A DNA stretch of 6,433 nucleotides from Pseudomonadota bacterium (GTDB lineage: Bacteria; Desulfobacterota; JADFVX01), in assembly GCA_015222555.1 (NCBI GenBank), contig JADFVM010000086.1, forward strand, positions 1 through 6,433. Reading direction: 5' to 3'. The stretch's first letter is position 1, and each line of letters begins with the position of its first letter. Of the stretch, positions 1 to 5,830 are shown piece after piece. The translations under genes and the position numbers were made by a program. The notes below the pieces were generated by a model. The model was not told the DNA's origin. It ran no database searches and saw only the letters and a program-made list of their open reading frames with translations.

Positions 1-1245
1 CCTTACCAGCCTCTGGGCTATGATGGCTATAACGGAAGATGTTATCAGAAACGGTTCTATTCCCATATCTATGAGACGGGTGATGGCGCTGGCCGCATCA
101 TTGGTGTGGAGGGTGGAGAATACAAGGTGCCCTGTCAGCGAGGACTGGATGGCAATTTCAGCGGTTTCCAGATCCCGGATCTCTCCCACCAGGATTACAT
201 CGGGATCCTGCCTTACGATCGACCGCAGCCCTTTGGCAAAGGTAAGATCAATTTTTGGATTTACCTGTATCTGCCCTATGCCTTCGATCTGATATTCTAT
301 GGGATCTTCTATTGTAATGATATTGATCTCCGGGTGGTTTATGGTGGAAATGGCCGCATAGAGAGTCGTTGTTTTGCCGCTTCCTGTCGGCCCTGTTACC
401 AGAACAATTCCGTATGGTGACTTTATAAGATCATCAAGGAGATGGAAATGTTCCCTGTCAATTCCCAGATCAATCAGTTTGAAGGTCGTATCTGTTTTAT
501 CAAGAAGCCTCAGGACAATTCGTTCACCAAAGGCGATGGGAATTACCGATACGCGAATATCAATGTTTCTGTCCCCGATTTTAATGTTGATTCTCCCGTC
601 CTGGGGGAGTCTCTTTTCGGCAATATTGAGCTTTGCCATGATCTTTATACGTGAAGCAAGGGAAGACTGAATCCTTTTCGGCAGGTTCAGGGCATTATAC
701 AGTACTCCGTCGATCCGGTATCTGACGGTGAGTGAGCGCTGATAGGGTTCTATGTGGATGTCGCTGGCGCGGTCCTTTACAGCACGGGACAGTATGAGAT
801 TGACCAGCTTTATCAGCGGCGCATCACTGGTATCGTCTAACAGATCGGCTGTTTCCTCGATTTCGGAAATAATGCTGTCCGGAGATTCTTCGGCCATATC
901 CTGAACGAACTCCTCGGCAGAACCGCTGCTCTGGTCATAAGCGAGATTTATGGCGGAAAGGATGGCCGAATTGGTGGAAAGGATGATTTTAGCATCCTCC
1001 CAGTCGAGAATGCGGCGAAGGTCATCAATGGGTGGAAAATCAGCAGGATCGTTTACCGCTATGAATGTGCCATCCGCCATTTCCAGGGGCGCCAGCTTGT
1101 GTTTTTTCAGGTATTGAATCGGGATTTTCTTTGTAAAATCAGCCTTGATATCCTCTGCGGGAAGTTCGGGCCAGAAGGGGATATCTAATTGGACGCTCAT
1201 CTCCCGGAGGAGATCTGTTTCAGTAGTATTGGTTAGTTGGGTCAA
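1..1245 (-). CDS. gspE: T2SS assembly ATPase GspE, 3' end cut by window edge
   Basis: Cytoplasmic secretion ATPase of the GspE/PulE family, which powers pseudopilus assembly at the inner-membrane platform. I translated 415 codons from the complement strand; the frame stays open to base 1. After a short N-terminal domain (about residues 15-105) and an acidic linker (105-142) comes the conserved RASDIHIEPY segment (159-168). Then follow Walker A GPTGSGKT (285-292), the aspartate box TIEDPIEY (311-318), Walker B ILVGEIRD with catalytic-type Glu355 (351-358), and the histidine box GHLVFSTLHTND (372-383). The window ends at AQRLVR, just before where most family members carry a CxxC...CxxC zinc motif, so that motif cannot be judged. 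The start is a TTG with AGGA 7 nt upstream; in-frame codons above it reach a TGA without any ATG. A later ATG at 1200 has a purine run directly abutting it and is less likely. It lies 27 nt downstream of the DUF559 gene. Confidence 0.96.
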   Translation of the reverse strand, partial: MTQLTNTTETDLLREMSVQLDIPFWPELPAEDIKADFTKKIPIQYLKKHKLAPLEMADGTFIAVNDPADFPPIDDLRRILDWEDAKIILSTNSAILSAINLAYDQSSGSAEEFVQDMAEESPDSIISEIEETADLLDDTSDAPLIKLVNLILSRAVKDRASDIHIEPYQRSLTVRYRIDGVLYNALNLPKRIQSSLASRIKIMAKLNIAEKRLPQDGRINIKIGDRNIDIRVSVIPIAFGERIVLRLLDKTDTTFKLIDLGIDREHFHLLDDLIKSPYGIVLVTGPTGSGKTTTLYAAISTINHPEINIITIEDPIEYQIEGIGQIQVNPKIDLTFAKGLRSIVRQDPDVILVGEIRDLETAEIAIQSSLTGHLVFSTLHTNDAASAITRLIDMGIEPFLITSSVIAIIAQRLVR

Positions 1246-1252
1246 CGTTTTA

Positions 1253-1256
1253 TCCT
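1253..1256 (-). promoter_or_regulatory. Ribosome-binding site deciding the gspE TTG start
   Basis: AGGA in the transcript, 7 nt before the TTG at 1245. It lies outside the left palindromic repeat, between the DUF559 stop and gspE, so gspE keeps its own initiation signal despite the inserted gene. Confidence 0.55.
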
Positions 1257-1272
1257 GTTTTTTGGTTCTTTC

Positions 1273-1671
1273 TCATCTTAAACGGCTAATTTCCCCTCTC
1301 TTAAACAACTCCCTCTCTCCTGGGGGAGAGGGTCGGGGTGAGGGGGATTGAGTTAATGCATCGTAAATTTTTCGCATTACTGCATCAGTATTGATTAATA
1401 CATCGTTATTCCAGAATCGGATAACAGCAAATCCTTTGGATTGAAGAAACTCAGTACGTTTTGTATCATATTGGGCAGTTTCAACATGTTGACCTCCATC
1501 GACTTCAACAATTAACTTACGAGATAAACAGACAAAATCAACTATATAAGAACCTATTACATGCTGTCGACGGAACTTGCAGCAGGCAACCTCTCGATTT
1601 CTGAGATGTTGCCATATCTTCTTCTCAGCTTCTGTCTGCTTTTTTCGTAAGTCTCTGGCTCGGTGTTTCAT
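1273..1671 (-). CDS. DUF559 family (Vsr-like) putative endonuclease
   Basis: A 132-residue protein of the DUF559 family, which is assigned to the PD-(D/E)XK / very-short-patch-repair-like nuclease fold; the cellular role is not established. Visible family marks are the N-terminal helix LRKKQTEAEKKIW (8-20), FRRQHVIGSYIVDFVC (33-48) with the presumed metal-binding Asp45, and LIVEVDGGQH (53-62) with Glu56, Asp58 and His62. The last strands contain GFAVIRFWNNDVL (80-92). The family core ends near residue 107. Residues 109-120 (SPSPRPSPPGER read from about 108) are the translation of the left palindromic repeat, and the last 11 residues and the stop come from sequence beyond that repeat. The ATG has only a weak GAGGGGA, 10 nt upstream, contributed by the right repeat. 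It is co-oriented between gspD and gspE, looks more A+T-rich than its neighbours, and is probably a passenger, not a secretion gene. Confidence 0.88.
   Translation of the reverse strand: MKHRARDLRKKQTEAEKKIWQHLRNREVACCKFRRQHVIGSYIVDFVCLSRKLIVEVDGGQHVETAQYDTKRTEFLQSKGFAVIRFWNNDVLINTDAVMRKIYDALTQSPSPRPSPPGERELFKRGEISRLR
1311..1346. repeat. Left copy of inverted palindromic repeat flanking DUF559 gene
   Basis: A G/C-rich unit made of an imperfect hairpin (CCCTCTC pairing with GAGAGGG, 1311-1332, one internal T-G wobble) followed by GGGGTGAGGGGG. Read on the complement it aligns with the unit at 1683-1717: both contain CCCCTCACCC, two variable bases, then ACCCTCTCCC. Here it is translated as the tail of the DUF559 protein. 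From memory, similar CCCTCACCC...CCCTCTCCC elements are common interspersed repeats in many proteobacterial genomes. Confidence 0.85.
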
Positions 1672-1682
1672 TACATTATTTT

Positions 1683-1717
1683 CCCCTCACCCTAACCCTC
1701 TCCCACGGGGAGAGGGG
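1683..1717. repeat. Right copy of inverted palindromic repeat flanking DUF559 gene
   Basis: It contains a perfect 9-bp stem, CCCTCTCCC (1696-1704) and GGGAGAGGG (1708-1716), with a 3-nt loop, preceded by CCCCTCACCCTAA. It is inverted relative to 1311-1346, with the hairpin on the outer side of both copies. It lies between the gspD stop and the DUF559 start. In the transcript no U-run follows the hairpin, so it does not look like an intrinsic terminator; it could still protect the 3' end of upstream mRNA. Confidence 0.85.
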
Positions 1718-1735
1718 ACTTGTGTGTAAAAGAGC

Positions 1736-3763
1736 CTATTTCTCTTTATCGTGTTTCTTTTTATAGGTCTTAATCACACCCTCTTCGACCTTGTTGATGT
1801 GTTCCTGTTTTTCATCATATATTTCTTTGGCCTCTGTGGGGTTTTCCACGATGCTGGGGGTGATGAATATGAAGAGATTCCGTTTTTCACGTGTTTCGCT
1901 TTTGTATTTAAACAGCCAGCCGAGGCCGGGGATATCCCCAAGGCAGGGGGTCTTATATATCGTATTTGTAATATCATCTCCTATGAGGCCGCCGATTACT
2001 ATGGTGTTCTTGTCCTTTATCGTTACCGTTGTTTTGGTTGTGCGTTTCAGTGTCGTAGGCGTTTGCGCGCCTGTTACACCAGCTTCTTTTACCATTTTTG
2101 TGACTTCCTGGAATATATTAAGCCTGACAAAGCGTTCCTTGCTGATCTGGGGGGTAATTCTCAGGGTTACGCCCACATCCTTGTAATCATAATTGGCATA
2201 CTCACTTCCAGTGGCGGTGCCTGCTTCTGTCCTGGTTAGATACGGAACATTTTCCCCGACATATATCTCCGCTTCTTCATTATCCAGTGTAAGTATTTGG
2301 GGTGTTGAAAGGATATGGACATCCTGGTCTTTCTGGTAGGCCTGAAGAATTGCGCCAAGGTTGGGGAAATATACGTTGCCTATCTGGATTGTGTCGCCGA
2401 ACACGCCAAGGGAAAACCCGCTTGGATAAGAAATAGCTCCGGTTGCACTCGGAGTCGGAAGTATACCGGCGCCGGTAAATCCACCTCCATAAACCTTGCT
2501 GCCTCCGCTTTTGAGTTTTTCCCCTCCCACCCATTCAGCGCCGATTTTGAACACCTTATCCACGTTAACCTCCATAATAAGCGCTTCGATATAAACCATG
2601 GGGCGGGGTATGTCGAGCTGCTTGATCACGCCCTCAAGGACGTTGTAGTCATCTCTCTCCGCCGTGATGATGAGGCTGTTTGTGGCCTTGTCCGGCACGA
2701 TGCTTATGTCTTTTGAGAGGAGTGGAGTTTTTCCTTTTTTGGTGTCTTTCGCGGCCTTTGATGGAATATTCATTAAGACCTTTGACAGGTCTTCGGCATT
2801 GGCATTTTGCAGACGGTAGATACGCAGCCTTTCTTCTCCTCTGGGGACATCCTTGTCTAAAAGTTTTATAAGCTGCCTGATGCGTGAGGTGTCATTTTCG
2901 CTGGCCAGGGTTATTATGGTATTTGTGCGTTCATCAGCCACAATCTTTATGGTGGACGCGATCATACCTTTTTTTTGCCTAATCGTCTTCTGGAATATCT
3001 GATTCAGCGATTTGGCAATTTCTGTGGAAGAAGCGCGTTCCAGCGGTATGACGAAAATCTGCTCCTCTATTCCCTCGATGTCTAAGGCGCCTATGATTCT
3101 GAGAAGTCTTTTTATGTTGGAGAGCAGGTCGGTTACGATAAGCGTTCCAGTGGGGGGATAGGACAGGATAACGCTTGATTTGGATATCAGGGGCGCTAAA
3201 ACCTTTTTCATTTCATTGGGGTTTGCGTAACTCAGAGAAATGATCTGCGTCACAACCTTGTCTTCGGGATCTATCGCCTCCATTTTCAGCAGTGTTTCAA
3301 TATTTTTTGTCCTCGCGTCTTTTAAAGGGACTATCTTTATAATATCCCCGGCCGGAACAACGCCAAATCCATGCACTTCCAGAACCGATTCAAATACCTT
3401 GTAGGCCTCTTTGACTGAGATTTTTTTCGGGGAGATTATAGTAACCTTTCCCTTAACCCCTTTGTCGATCACGAAGTTGCTGCCTGTCAATTCGCTGATA
3501 AATTTGATGAATACCCTTATATCGACATCATCAAAATCTATGGTCACGTATCTGGCTTCTTCTGCGGGTTGCTTTGCTTTAGCCTTTACCGGTGTTTCTT
3601 GTTCACCGGCGGCCTTCTTTTCTACGGTCTTCCCGGCAGGTGGAACTTCAGAGATTTCTTTACCCGTTACCCGAGCGCCCATTGTATTTCCAGACAGCAA
3701 AAGCAGGATAATGCATGCTGTCAGAACAGCTAATAACAAATTTTTCTTCAATAATATTTTCAT
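1736..3763 (-). CDS. gspD: T2SS outer-membrane secretin GspD
   Basis: Multimeric outer-membrane channel of the T2SS, 675 residues from the chosen start. Residues 1-30 form a signal peptide (Lys-rich head, hydrophobic core, NTMGA end), followed by a Lys/Glu/Pro-rich linker. Next come an N0 domain (about 70-147, VTIDFDDVDIRVFIKFISEL), three N1/N2/N3 repeats (about 168-230, 232-305, 312-385) and the secretin domain (about 388-640). The secretin signature VGVTLRITPQI is near 530-540 and GDIPGLGWLFK near 609-619. A charged tail (ENPTEAKEIYDEKQ...) ends the protein; no clear pilotin-binding S-domain is recognisable. I chose ATG 3763 over an in-frame TTG at 3781 because AGGGA lies 7 nt before the ATG and the signal peptide then starts normally. 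The gene follows gspC by 10 nt. Oddity: LTAC at 14-17 resembles a lipobox inside the hydrophobic core. Confidence 0.97.
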   Translation of the reverse strand: MKILLKKNLLLAVLTACIILLLLSGNTMGARVTGKEISEVPPAGKTVEKKAAGEQETPVKAKAKQPAEEARYVTIDFDDVDIRVFIKFISELTGSNFVIDKGVKGKVTIISPKKISVKEAYKVFESVLEVHGFGVVPAGDIIKIVPLKDARTKNIETLLKMEAIDPEDKVVTQIISLSYANPNEMKKVLAPLISKSSVILSYPPTGTLIVTDLLSNIKRLLRIIGALDIEGIEEQIFVIPLERASSTEIAKSLNQIFQKTIRQKKGMIASTIKIVADERTNTIITLASENDTSRIRQLIKLLDKDVPRGEERLRIYRLQNANAEDLSKVLMNIPSKAAKDTKKGKTPLLSKDISIVPDKATNSLIITAERDDYNVLEGVIKQLDIPRPMVYIEALIMEVNVDKVFKIGAEWVGGEKLKSGGSKVYGGGFTGAGILPTPSATGAISYPSGFSLGVFGDTIQIGNVYFPNLGAILQAYQKDQDVHILSTPQILTLDNEEAEIYVGENVPYLTRTEAGTATGSEYANYDYKDVGVTLRITPQISKERFVRLNIFQEVTKMVKEAGVTGAQTPTTLKRTTKTTVTIKDKNTIVIGGLIGDDITNTIYKTPCLGDIPGLGWLFKYKSETREKRNLFIFITPSIVENPTEAKEIYDEKQEHINKVEEGVIKTYKKKHDKEK

Positions 3764-3770
3764 ATTCAAA

Positions 3771-3775
3771 TCCCT
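3771..3775 (-). promoter_or_regulatory. Ribosome-binding site deciding the gspD start
   Basis: AGGGA in the transcript, 7 nt before ATG 3763. It overlaps the gspC stop codon (TAGGGA), an arrangement that favours translational coupling of secretin synthesis to GspC. Confidence 0.7.
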
Positions 3776-4619
3776 ATTCAAAGACGTATTCCAGGTTCTG
3801 CGTTCTTCCTTTTCTTTTGATGTTAAGGCTTATTGCAGAGCCTGATTTTAGCCCGTTGTACAGTTTCAGCATCTCATCAGGGCTCTTAATGAGCTGGTTG
3901 TCAACGCCCTGTATGATATCCCCGTTTTGCATGCCCATTTTCTGAAAGATGCTCCCGGGCTTTATTCTGCTTACCATGAATCCATCCGGCTTTCCTGAAG
4001 AAAAGTAGGGTCTTATGCGAACCTGGGCTAACATTTCCCCCATGTTTTTAAACGCGTTGTCGATATCGGTTTTCTTTACCTTTATTATATTCTTTATACC
4101 TTTGCCAACGTGGTCTGAAACATGCTTTTTGTCATCTGTTTTGCCGAGGTCGCCTTCCTCCATCTTCAGTATTTCATCCCTGTCATCCACCCTCAGGACA
4201 ACCATGCCCCTCATGATCCTGATGATGGTGGCGGCGGCGACTGCATCTCCCTCTCTGAAAAGTCCCTGCTTTTTTTTATTTTTTTCTTCGATAACGGCGA
4301 AGTCAAACCCTCCGGTTCCGGAAACGGTTCCAAGAAGGGCCAGACCCAGTTTTGTGGGTTCCAGCTCATCAACATTTATCTGTATTTTTCCGTTTGTCTT
4401 GTCAATCGAACCGAACAAGTTTCTGCCTGAAATTATCCTGTAGGCATTAAGAGACGGTTTTGCCGCAGCTTTGCGCCCGACAGTTTTTTGGGTGGATGTC
4501 TCTTCCGTCCGGAATCCGGAAAGTTTTGCCTCCACCGTCTTGTAAAAGATGTCCACACACAGGTAAGACAGGATTGTTATTGCCGCAAGTATAAATATTG
4601 CACGGTATCTAATCGTCAT
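3774..4619 (-). CDS. gspC: T2SS inner-membrane linker protein GspC (PDZ type)
   Basis: Bitopic inner-membrane protein that contacts the N0 domain of GspD and the inner-membrane platform; 281 residues. It has a short cytoplasmic head, one transmembrane segment (about 7-25), a Lys/Ala-rich linker, and the homology region (about 64-155). That region starts at GRNLFGSID and includes KLGLALLGTVSGTGGFDFAVI. After another linker with charged helices comes a C-terminal PDZ domain (about 200-281) with GFMVSRIKPGSIFQKMGMQNGDIIQGVD and the NGLKSGSAISLNIKRKG segment. The domain order matches PDZ-type GspC. The ATG has no convincing Shine-Dalgarno sequence; instead GTTACAAA lies 2 nt upstream. Its stop codon is shared with the gspD ribosome-binding site, and gspN lies 97 bp upstream across a repeat-bearing spacer. 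Confidence 0.93.
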   Translation of the reverse strand: MTIRYRAIFILAAITILSYLCVDIFYKTVEAKLSGFRTEETSTQKTVGRKAAAKPSLNAYRIISGRNLFGSIDKTNGKIQINVDELEPTKLGLALLGTVSGTGGFDFAVIEEKNKKKQGLFREGDAVAAATIIRIMRGMVVLRVDDRDEILKMEEGDLGKTDDKKHVSDHVGKGIKNIIKVKKTDIDNAFKNMGEMLAQVRIRPYFSSGKPDGFMVSRIKPGSIFQKMGMQNGDIIQGVDNQLIKSPDEMLKLYNGLKSGSAISLNIKRKGRTQNLEYVFE

Positions 4620-4621
4620 AA

Positions 4622-4629
4622 TTTGTAAC
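4622..4629 (-). promoter_or_regulatory. GTTACAAA motif directly before gspC
   Basis: Transcript-sense GTTACAAA ends 2 nt before the gspC ATG, where a Shine-Dalgarno sequence would normally sit further up. The same octamer precedes gspN (5540-5547) and occurs in the hairpin loop at 4670-4677. The function is unknown; it may be a boundary of the word arrays rather than a translation signal. Confidence 0.35.
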
Positions 4630-4646
4630 TATTCAGGTTGCTTAGT

Positions 4647-4709
4647 CTGAAGGCTGAAGGCTGTTAGTTTTTGTAACCTACAGCCTTCAGCCTAAATGCC
4701 TTCAGCCTA
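4647..4709. repeat. CTGAAGG/CCTTCAG heptamer array in gspN-gspC spacer
   Basis: On the plus strand CTGAAGG, CTGAAGG and CTGTTAG (4647-4667) lie in a row. After a 13-nt gap the complementary words follow: CAGCCTT, CAGCCTA, AATGCCTT, CAGCCTA (4681-4709). The unit length is 7, once 8, the same as in the gspM-gspN spacer, but with a different word. It fills most of the 97-bp spacer; I see no open reading frame or promoter there. Confidence 0.8.
4651..4693 (-). other. Perfect 14-bp inverted repeat (RNA hairpin) between gspN and gspC
   Basis: AGGCTGAAGGCTGT (4651-4664) is the exact reverse complement of ACAGCCTTCAGCCT (4680-4693), with a 15-nt loop holding GTTACAAA. No U-run follows in the transcript, so an intrinsic terminator is unlikely. 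A role in mRNA processing or stability, setting GspC/GspD levels apart from GspM/GspN, is an inference. Confidence 0.7.
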
Positions 4710-4716
4710 TCTCTTC

Positions 4717-5538
4717 TTACATAAACCCCGGGATCGGTTTGGACACCGTTCCCTTCAAAGTAGTTGAAACCTTTCTGTCCAGCGCTGGAATTTCTATATC
4801 GCCCTTTATGGCAAGCCTGCTTTGCATGATATCCCTGTCAAGAAATATGTTTCCCGTAAAGGACCCGCTGAGCTGTTTTCCCGTTATGTCAAATTTGGTT
4901 ATTTTAAGGGCGCGGTTTTTGAGGGTCATATCCACCTCTATTTTATCAAAGTCCAGCTCTTTGAGGCCGAATATGTCTCCCAAAAGCTGTATGTTTCCGT
5001 CAAGTAGCGCGAGCTTGGCATTGCCTCTGCTGTTGATAACCCCGTCCCATTTTCCATTATATGATAGATATCCACTGAGCCTGCCGTCAACCTGGCGGCC
5101 CGCTGCCATTTTGATGCAAGAACACTTTCCGAGGTTAATGTCATTAAATTCGGTCTTTATCCTGACGGGGCCTTTGGTCGAAAAGCGGTTCGCGAAATTT
5201 ATATCTGCCCGCATGCTTCCCTCGTATGCGTCCGCATACAGGAGGAGTAACAGTTTGCCGGAGAGAAGGCTCGTAAGAGCCGGCCGCACTTTTGCAACAT
5301 CGGCTTTGATGGTTGAACCCGGTTTGCTTTTAAAACTGACGGAAAGGCTATTAAGCCTTATCCCCGGCGGGAAACAGGGCCTTACAGAATCAAACGAGAG
5401 CACGATGTTCGGGTTGCTGCCCTGGACAATTGATCTGATATACCTTCCGGCGCTGTCTGAAGGAAAGCGCAAATACAGGAAGGCAACCGTAATCAGTATG
5501 CCGTATATCGTATATGCAATCCATTTTTTCGTTTTCAT
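4717..5538 (-). CDS. gspN: T2SS accessory protein GspN (AsmA-like, delta/Leptospira type)
   Basis: A 273-residue protein resembling the GspN annotated in deltaproteobacterial and Leptospira T2SS operons; its mechanistic role is not established. One N-terminal membrane anchor (about 6-23, after MKTKK) is followed by a periplasmic part rich in alternating beta-strand patterns. Examples are NIVLSFDSVRPCFPPGIRLN (44-63), GSTIKADVAKVRPALTSLLSG (74-94) and GRLSGYLSYNGKW (152-164). Repeated amphipathic strands continue to residue 260, as in AsmA-like proteins. The ending TLKGTVSKPIPGFM (260-273), 'threonine-leucine-x-G-T...P', is typical of AsmA-like C-termini. Cys55, Cys139 and Cys141 are candidates for disulfides. 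The ATG lacks a Shine-Dalgarno sequence; GTTACAAA sits 1 nt before it. The gene is separated from gspM by a repeat-filled spacer, so its coupling to gspM is uncertain. Confidence 0.87.
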   Translation of the reverse strand: MKTKKWIAYTIYGILITVAFLYLRFPSDSAGRYIRSIVQGSNPNIVLSFDSVRPCFPPGIRLNSLSVSFKSKPGSTIKADVAKVRPALTSLLSGKLLLLLYADAYEGSMRADINFANRFSTKGPVRIKTEFNDINLGKCSCIKMAAGRQVDGRLSGYLSYNGKWDGVINSRGNAKLALLDGNIQLLGDIFGLKELDFDKIEVDMTLKNRALKITKFDITGKQLSGSFTGNIFLDRDIMQSRLAIKGDIEIPALDRKVSTTLKGTVSKPIPGFM

Positions 5539-5539
5539 G

Positions 5540-5547
5540 TTTGTAAC
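5540..5547 (-). promoter_or_regulatory. GTTACAAA motif directly before gspN
   Basis: Transcript-sense GTTACAAA ends 1 nt before the gspN ATG and follows the last TTCAACGG-type word by 2 nt. It parallels the arrangement at gspC. It may substitute for a ribosome-binding site or mark an array edge; the sequence alone does not decide. Confidence 0.35.
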
Positions 5548-5549
5548 AG

Positions 5550-5579
5550 TTCAACGGTTCACGGTTCAACGGTTCTTAG
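5550..5579. repeat. Word array F: TTCAACGG family
   Basis: Tandem words on the plus strand: TTCAACGG, TTCACGG, TTCAACGG, TTCTTAG (lengths 8, 7, 8, 7). In the transcript this reads as repeated CCGTTGAA next to the gspN start. It is the gspN-proximal end of the array-filled spacer. Confidence 0.85.
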
Positions 5580-5586
5580 TAAAATG

Positions 5587-5607
5587 CGAATATCGAATAT
5601 CGAATCA
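5587..5607. repeat. Word array E: CGAATAT family
   Basis: Three abutting heptamers CGAATAT, CGAATAT, CGAATCA. The third runs into the hairpin at 5604-5622, after which CGAATTA reappears (5623-5629). Confidence 0.8.
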
Positions 5608-5645
5608 CGCTACAGGCGTGATCGAATTATGAAGTTTTTTACTTC
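5604..5645 (-). other. Two small hairpins inside the gspM-gspN spacer
   Basis: ATCACGC (5604-5610) pairs with GCGTGAT (5616-5622) over a 5-nt loop. GAAGT (5631-5635) pairs with ACTTC (5641-5645) over five T. In the transcript the second loop is A-rich and is not followed by a U-run, so neither looks like an intrinsic terminator. Confidence 0.55.
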
Positions 5646-5649
5646 GACA

Positions 5650-5680
5650 TTCTGCGGTTCCTTGTTCTGCGGTTCTGCGG
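5650..5680. repeat. Word array D: TTCTGCGG family
   Basis: TTCTGCGG, TTCCTTG, TTCTGCGG, TTCTGCGG abut without gaps and run straight into array C in the same register; every word begins TTC. Confidence 0.85.
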
Positions 5681-5715
5681 TTCAAAATTCAACATTCAAA
5701 ACTCAAAATTAACTC
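5681..5715. repeat. Word array C: TTCAAAA family
   Basis: Five heptamers in strict register: TTCAAAA, TTCAACA, TTCAAAA, CTCAAAA, TTAACTC. In the transcript this is a TTTTGAA run. It shares the TTC head with arrays D and F but has a different tail. Confidence 0.85.
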
Positions 5716-5723
5716 CCGATGCC

Positions 5724-5830
5724 TGACCTCTGCCCTCTGACTTCTCTCTCTTCCCTCCGACCTCTAACTTCTCTCCTCTCTCCTCTTTGCTCTCCGCTCT
5801 TTGACCTCCGACCTCCGACCTCTGATCTCT
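5724..5830. repeat. Word array B: pyrimidine-rich YGACCTC family
   Basis: About fifteen degenerate units, almost all exactly 7 nt and ending CTC or TTC. Examples are TGACCTC 5724-5730, TGCCCTC 5731-5737, TGACTTC 5738-5744, CGACCTC 5758-5764, TAACTTC 5765-5771, TCTCCTC twice 5772-5785, TTTGCTC 5786-5792, TCCGCTC 5793-5799, CGACCTC twice 5809-5822 and TGATCTC 5823-5829. One unit is 6 nt (5745-5750) and one is 9 nt (5800-5808). The plus strand is almost purely pyrimidine, so the gsp transcript is purine-rich here and carries several GGAGG or AGGAG strings. Confidence 0.85.

Larger units (their letters stand above)
1311..1717 (-). mobile_element. Candidate repeat-bounded DUF559 cassette within the T2SS operon
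   Basis: The two palindromic repeats in inverted orientation bound one nuclease gene, giving a unit of about 400 bp between gspD and gspE, genes usually adjacent in T2SS operons. The unit is co-oriented with the operon and leaves both neighbours intact. No transposase is present and no convincing target duplication is seen, so mobility is inferred from architecture only. The alternative is an old insertion that later acquired common interspersed repeats on both sides. Confidence 0.45.

Noticed and set aside
1696..1716. The 9-bp G/C-rich hairpin after gspD as a rho-independent terminator
   Set aside because: No U-run follows in the transcript direction, and the inverted partner repeat shows it belongs to an interspersed repeat.
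1306..1722. ACT on both outer edges of the repeat-bounded cassette as a target-site duplication
   Set aside because: Only 3 bp, and the repeat edges are not sharp enough (CCC versus CCCC) to fix the junctions; chance is a sufficient explanation.
1751..2239. Plus-strand open frames opposite gspD, gspC, gspE and gspM, e.g. 1751-2239, 3411-3845, 4015-4443 and 20-292
   Set aside because: All lie antisense to strong T2SS coding regions and have compositionally odd translations typical of reverse-frame shadows.
3764..3781. TTG 3781 as the gspD start, giving a 681-residue protein overlapping gspC by 8 nt
   Set aside because: ATG 3763 has AGGGA at 7 nt spacing and places the Lys-rich signal peptide head at the N-terminus; the TTG has no comparable site.
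5550..5579. TTCAACGG words as iterons of a replication origin
   Set aside because: Too few and too short, inside an operon with no replication initiator gene or DnaA boxes that I can see.
4739..5632. Long plus-strand open frame (297 codons) opposite gspN
   Set aside because: It is antisense to a well-supported gspN and runs on into the word-repeat spacer; the translation shows no recognisable domain.
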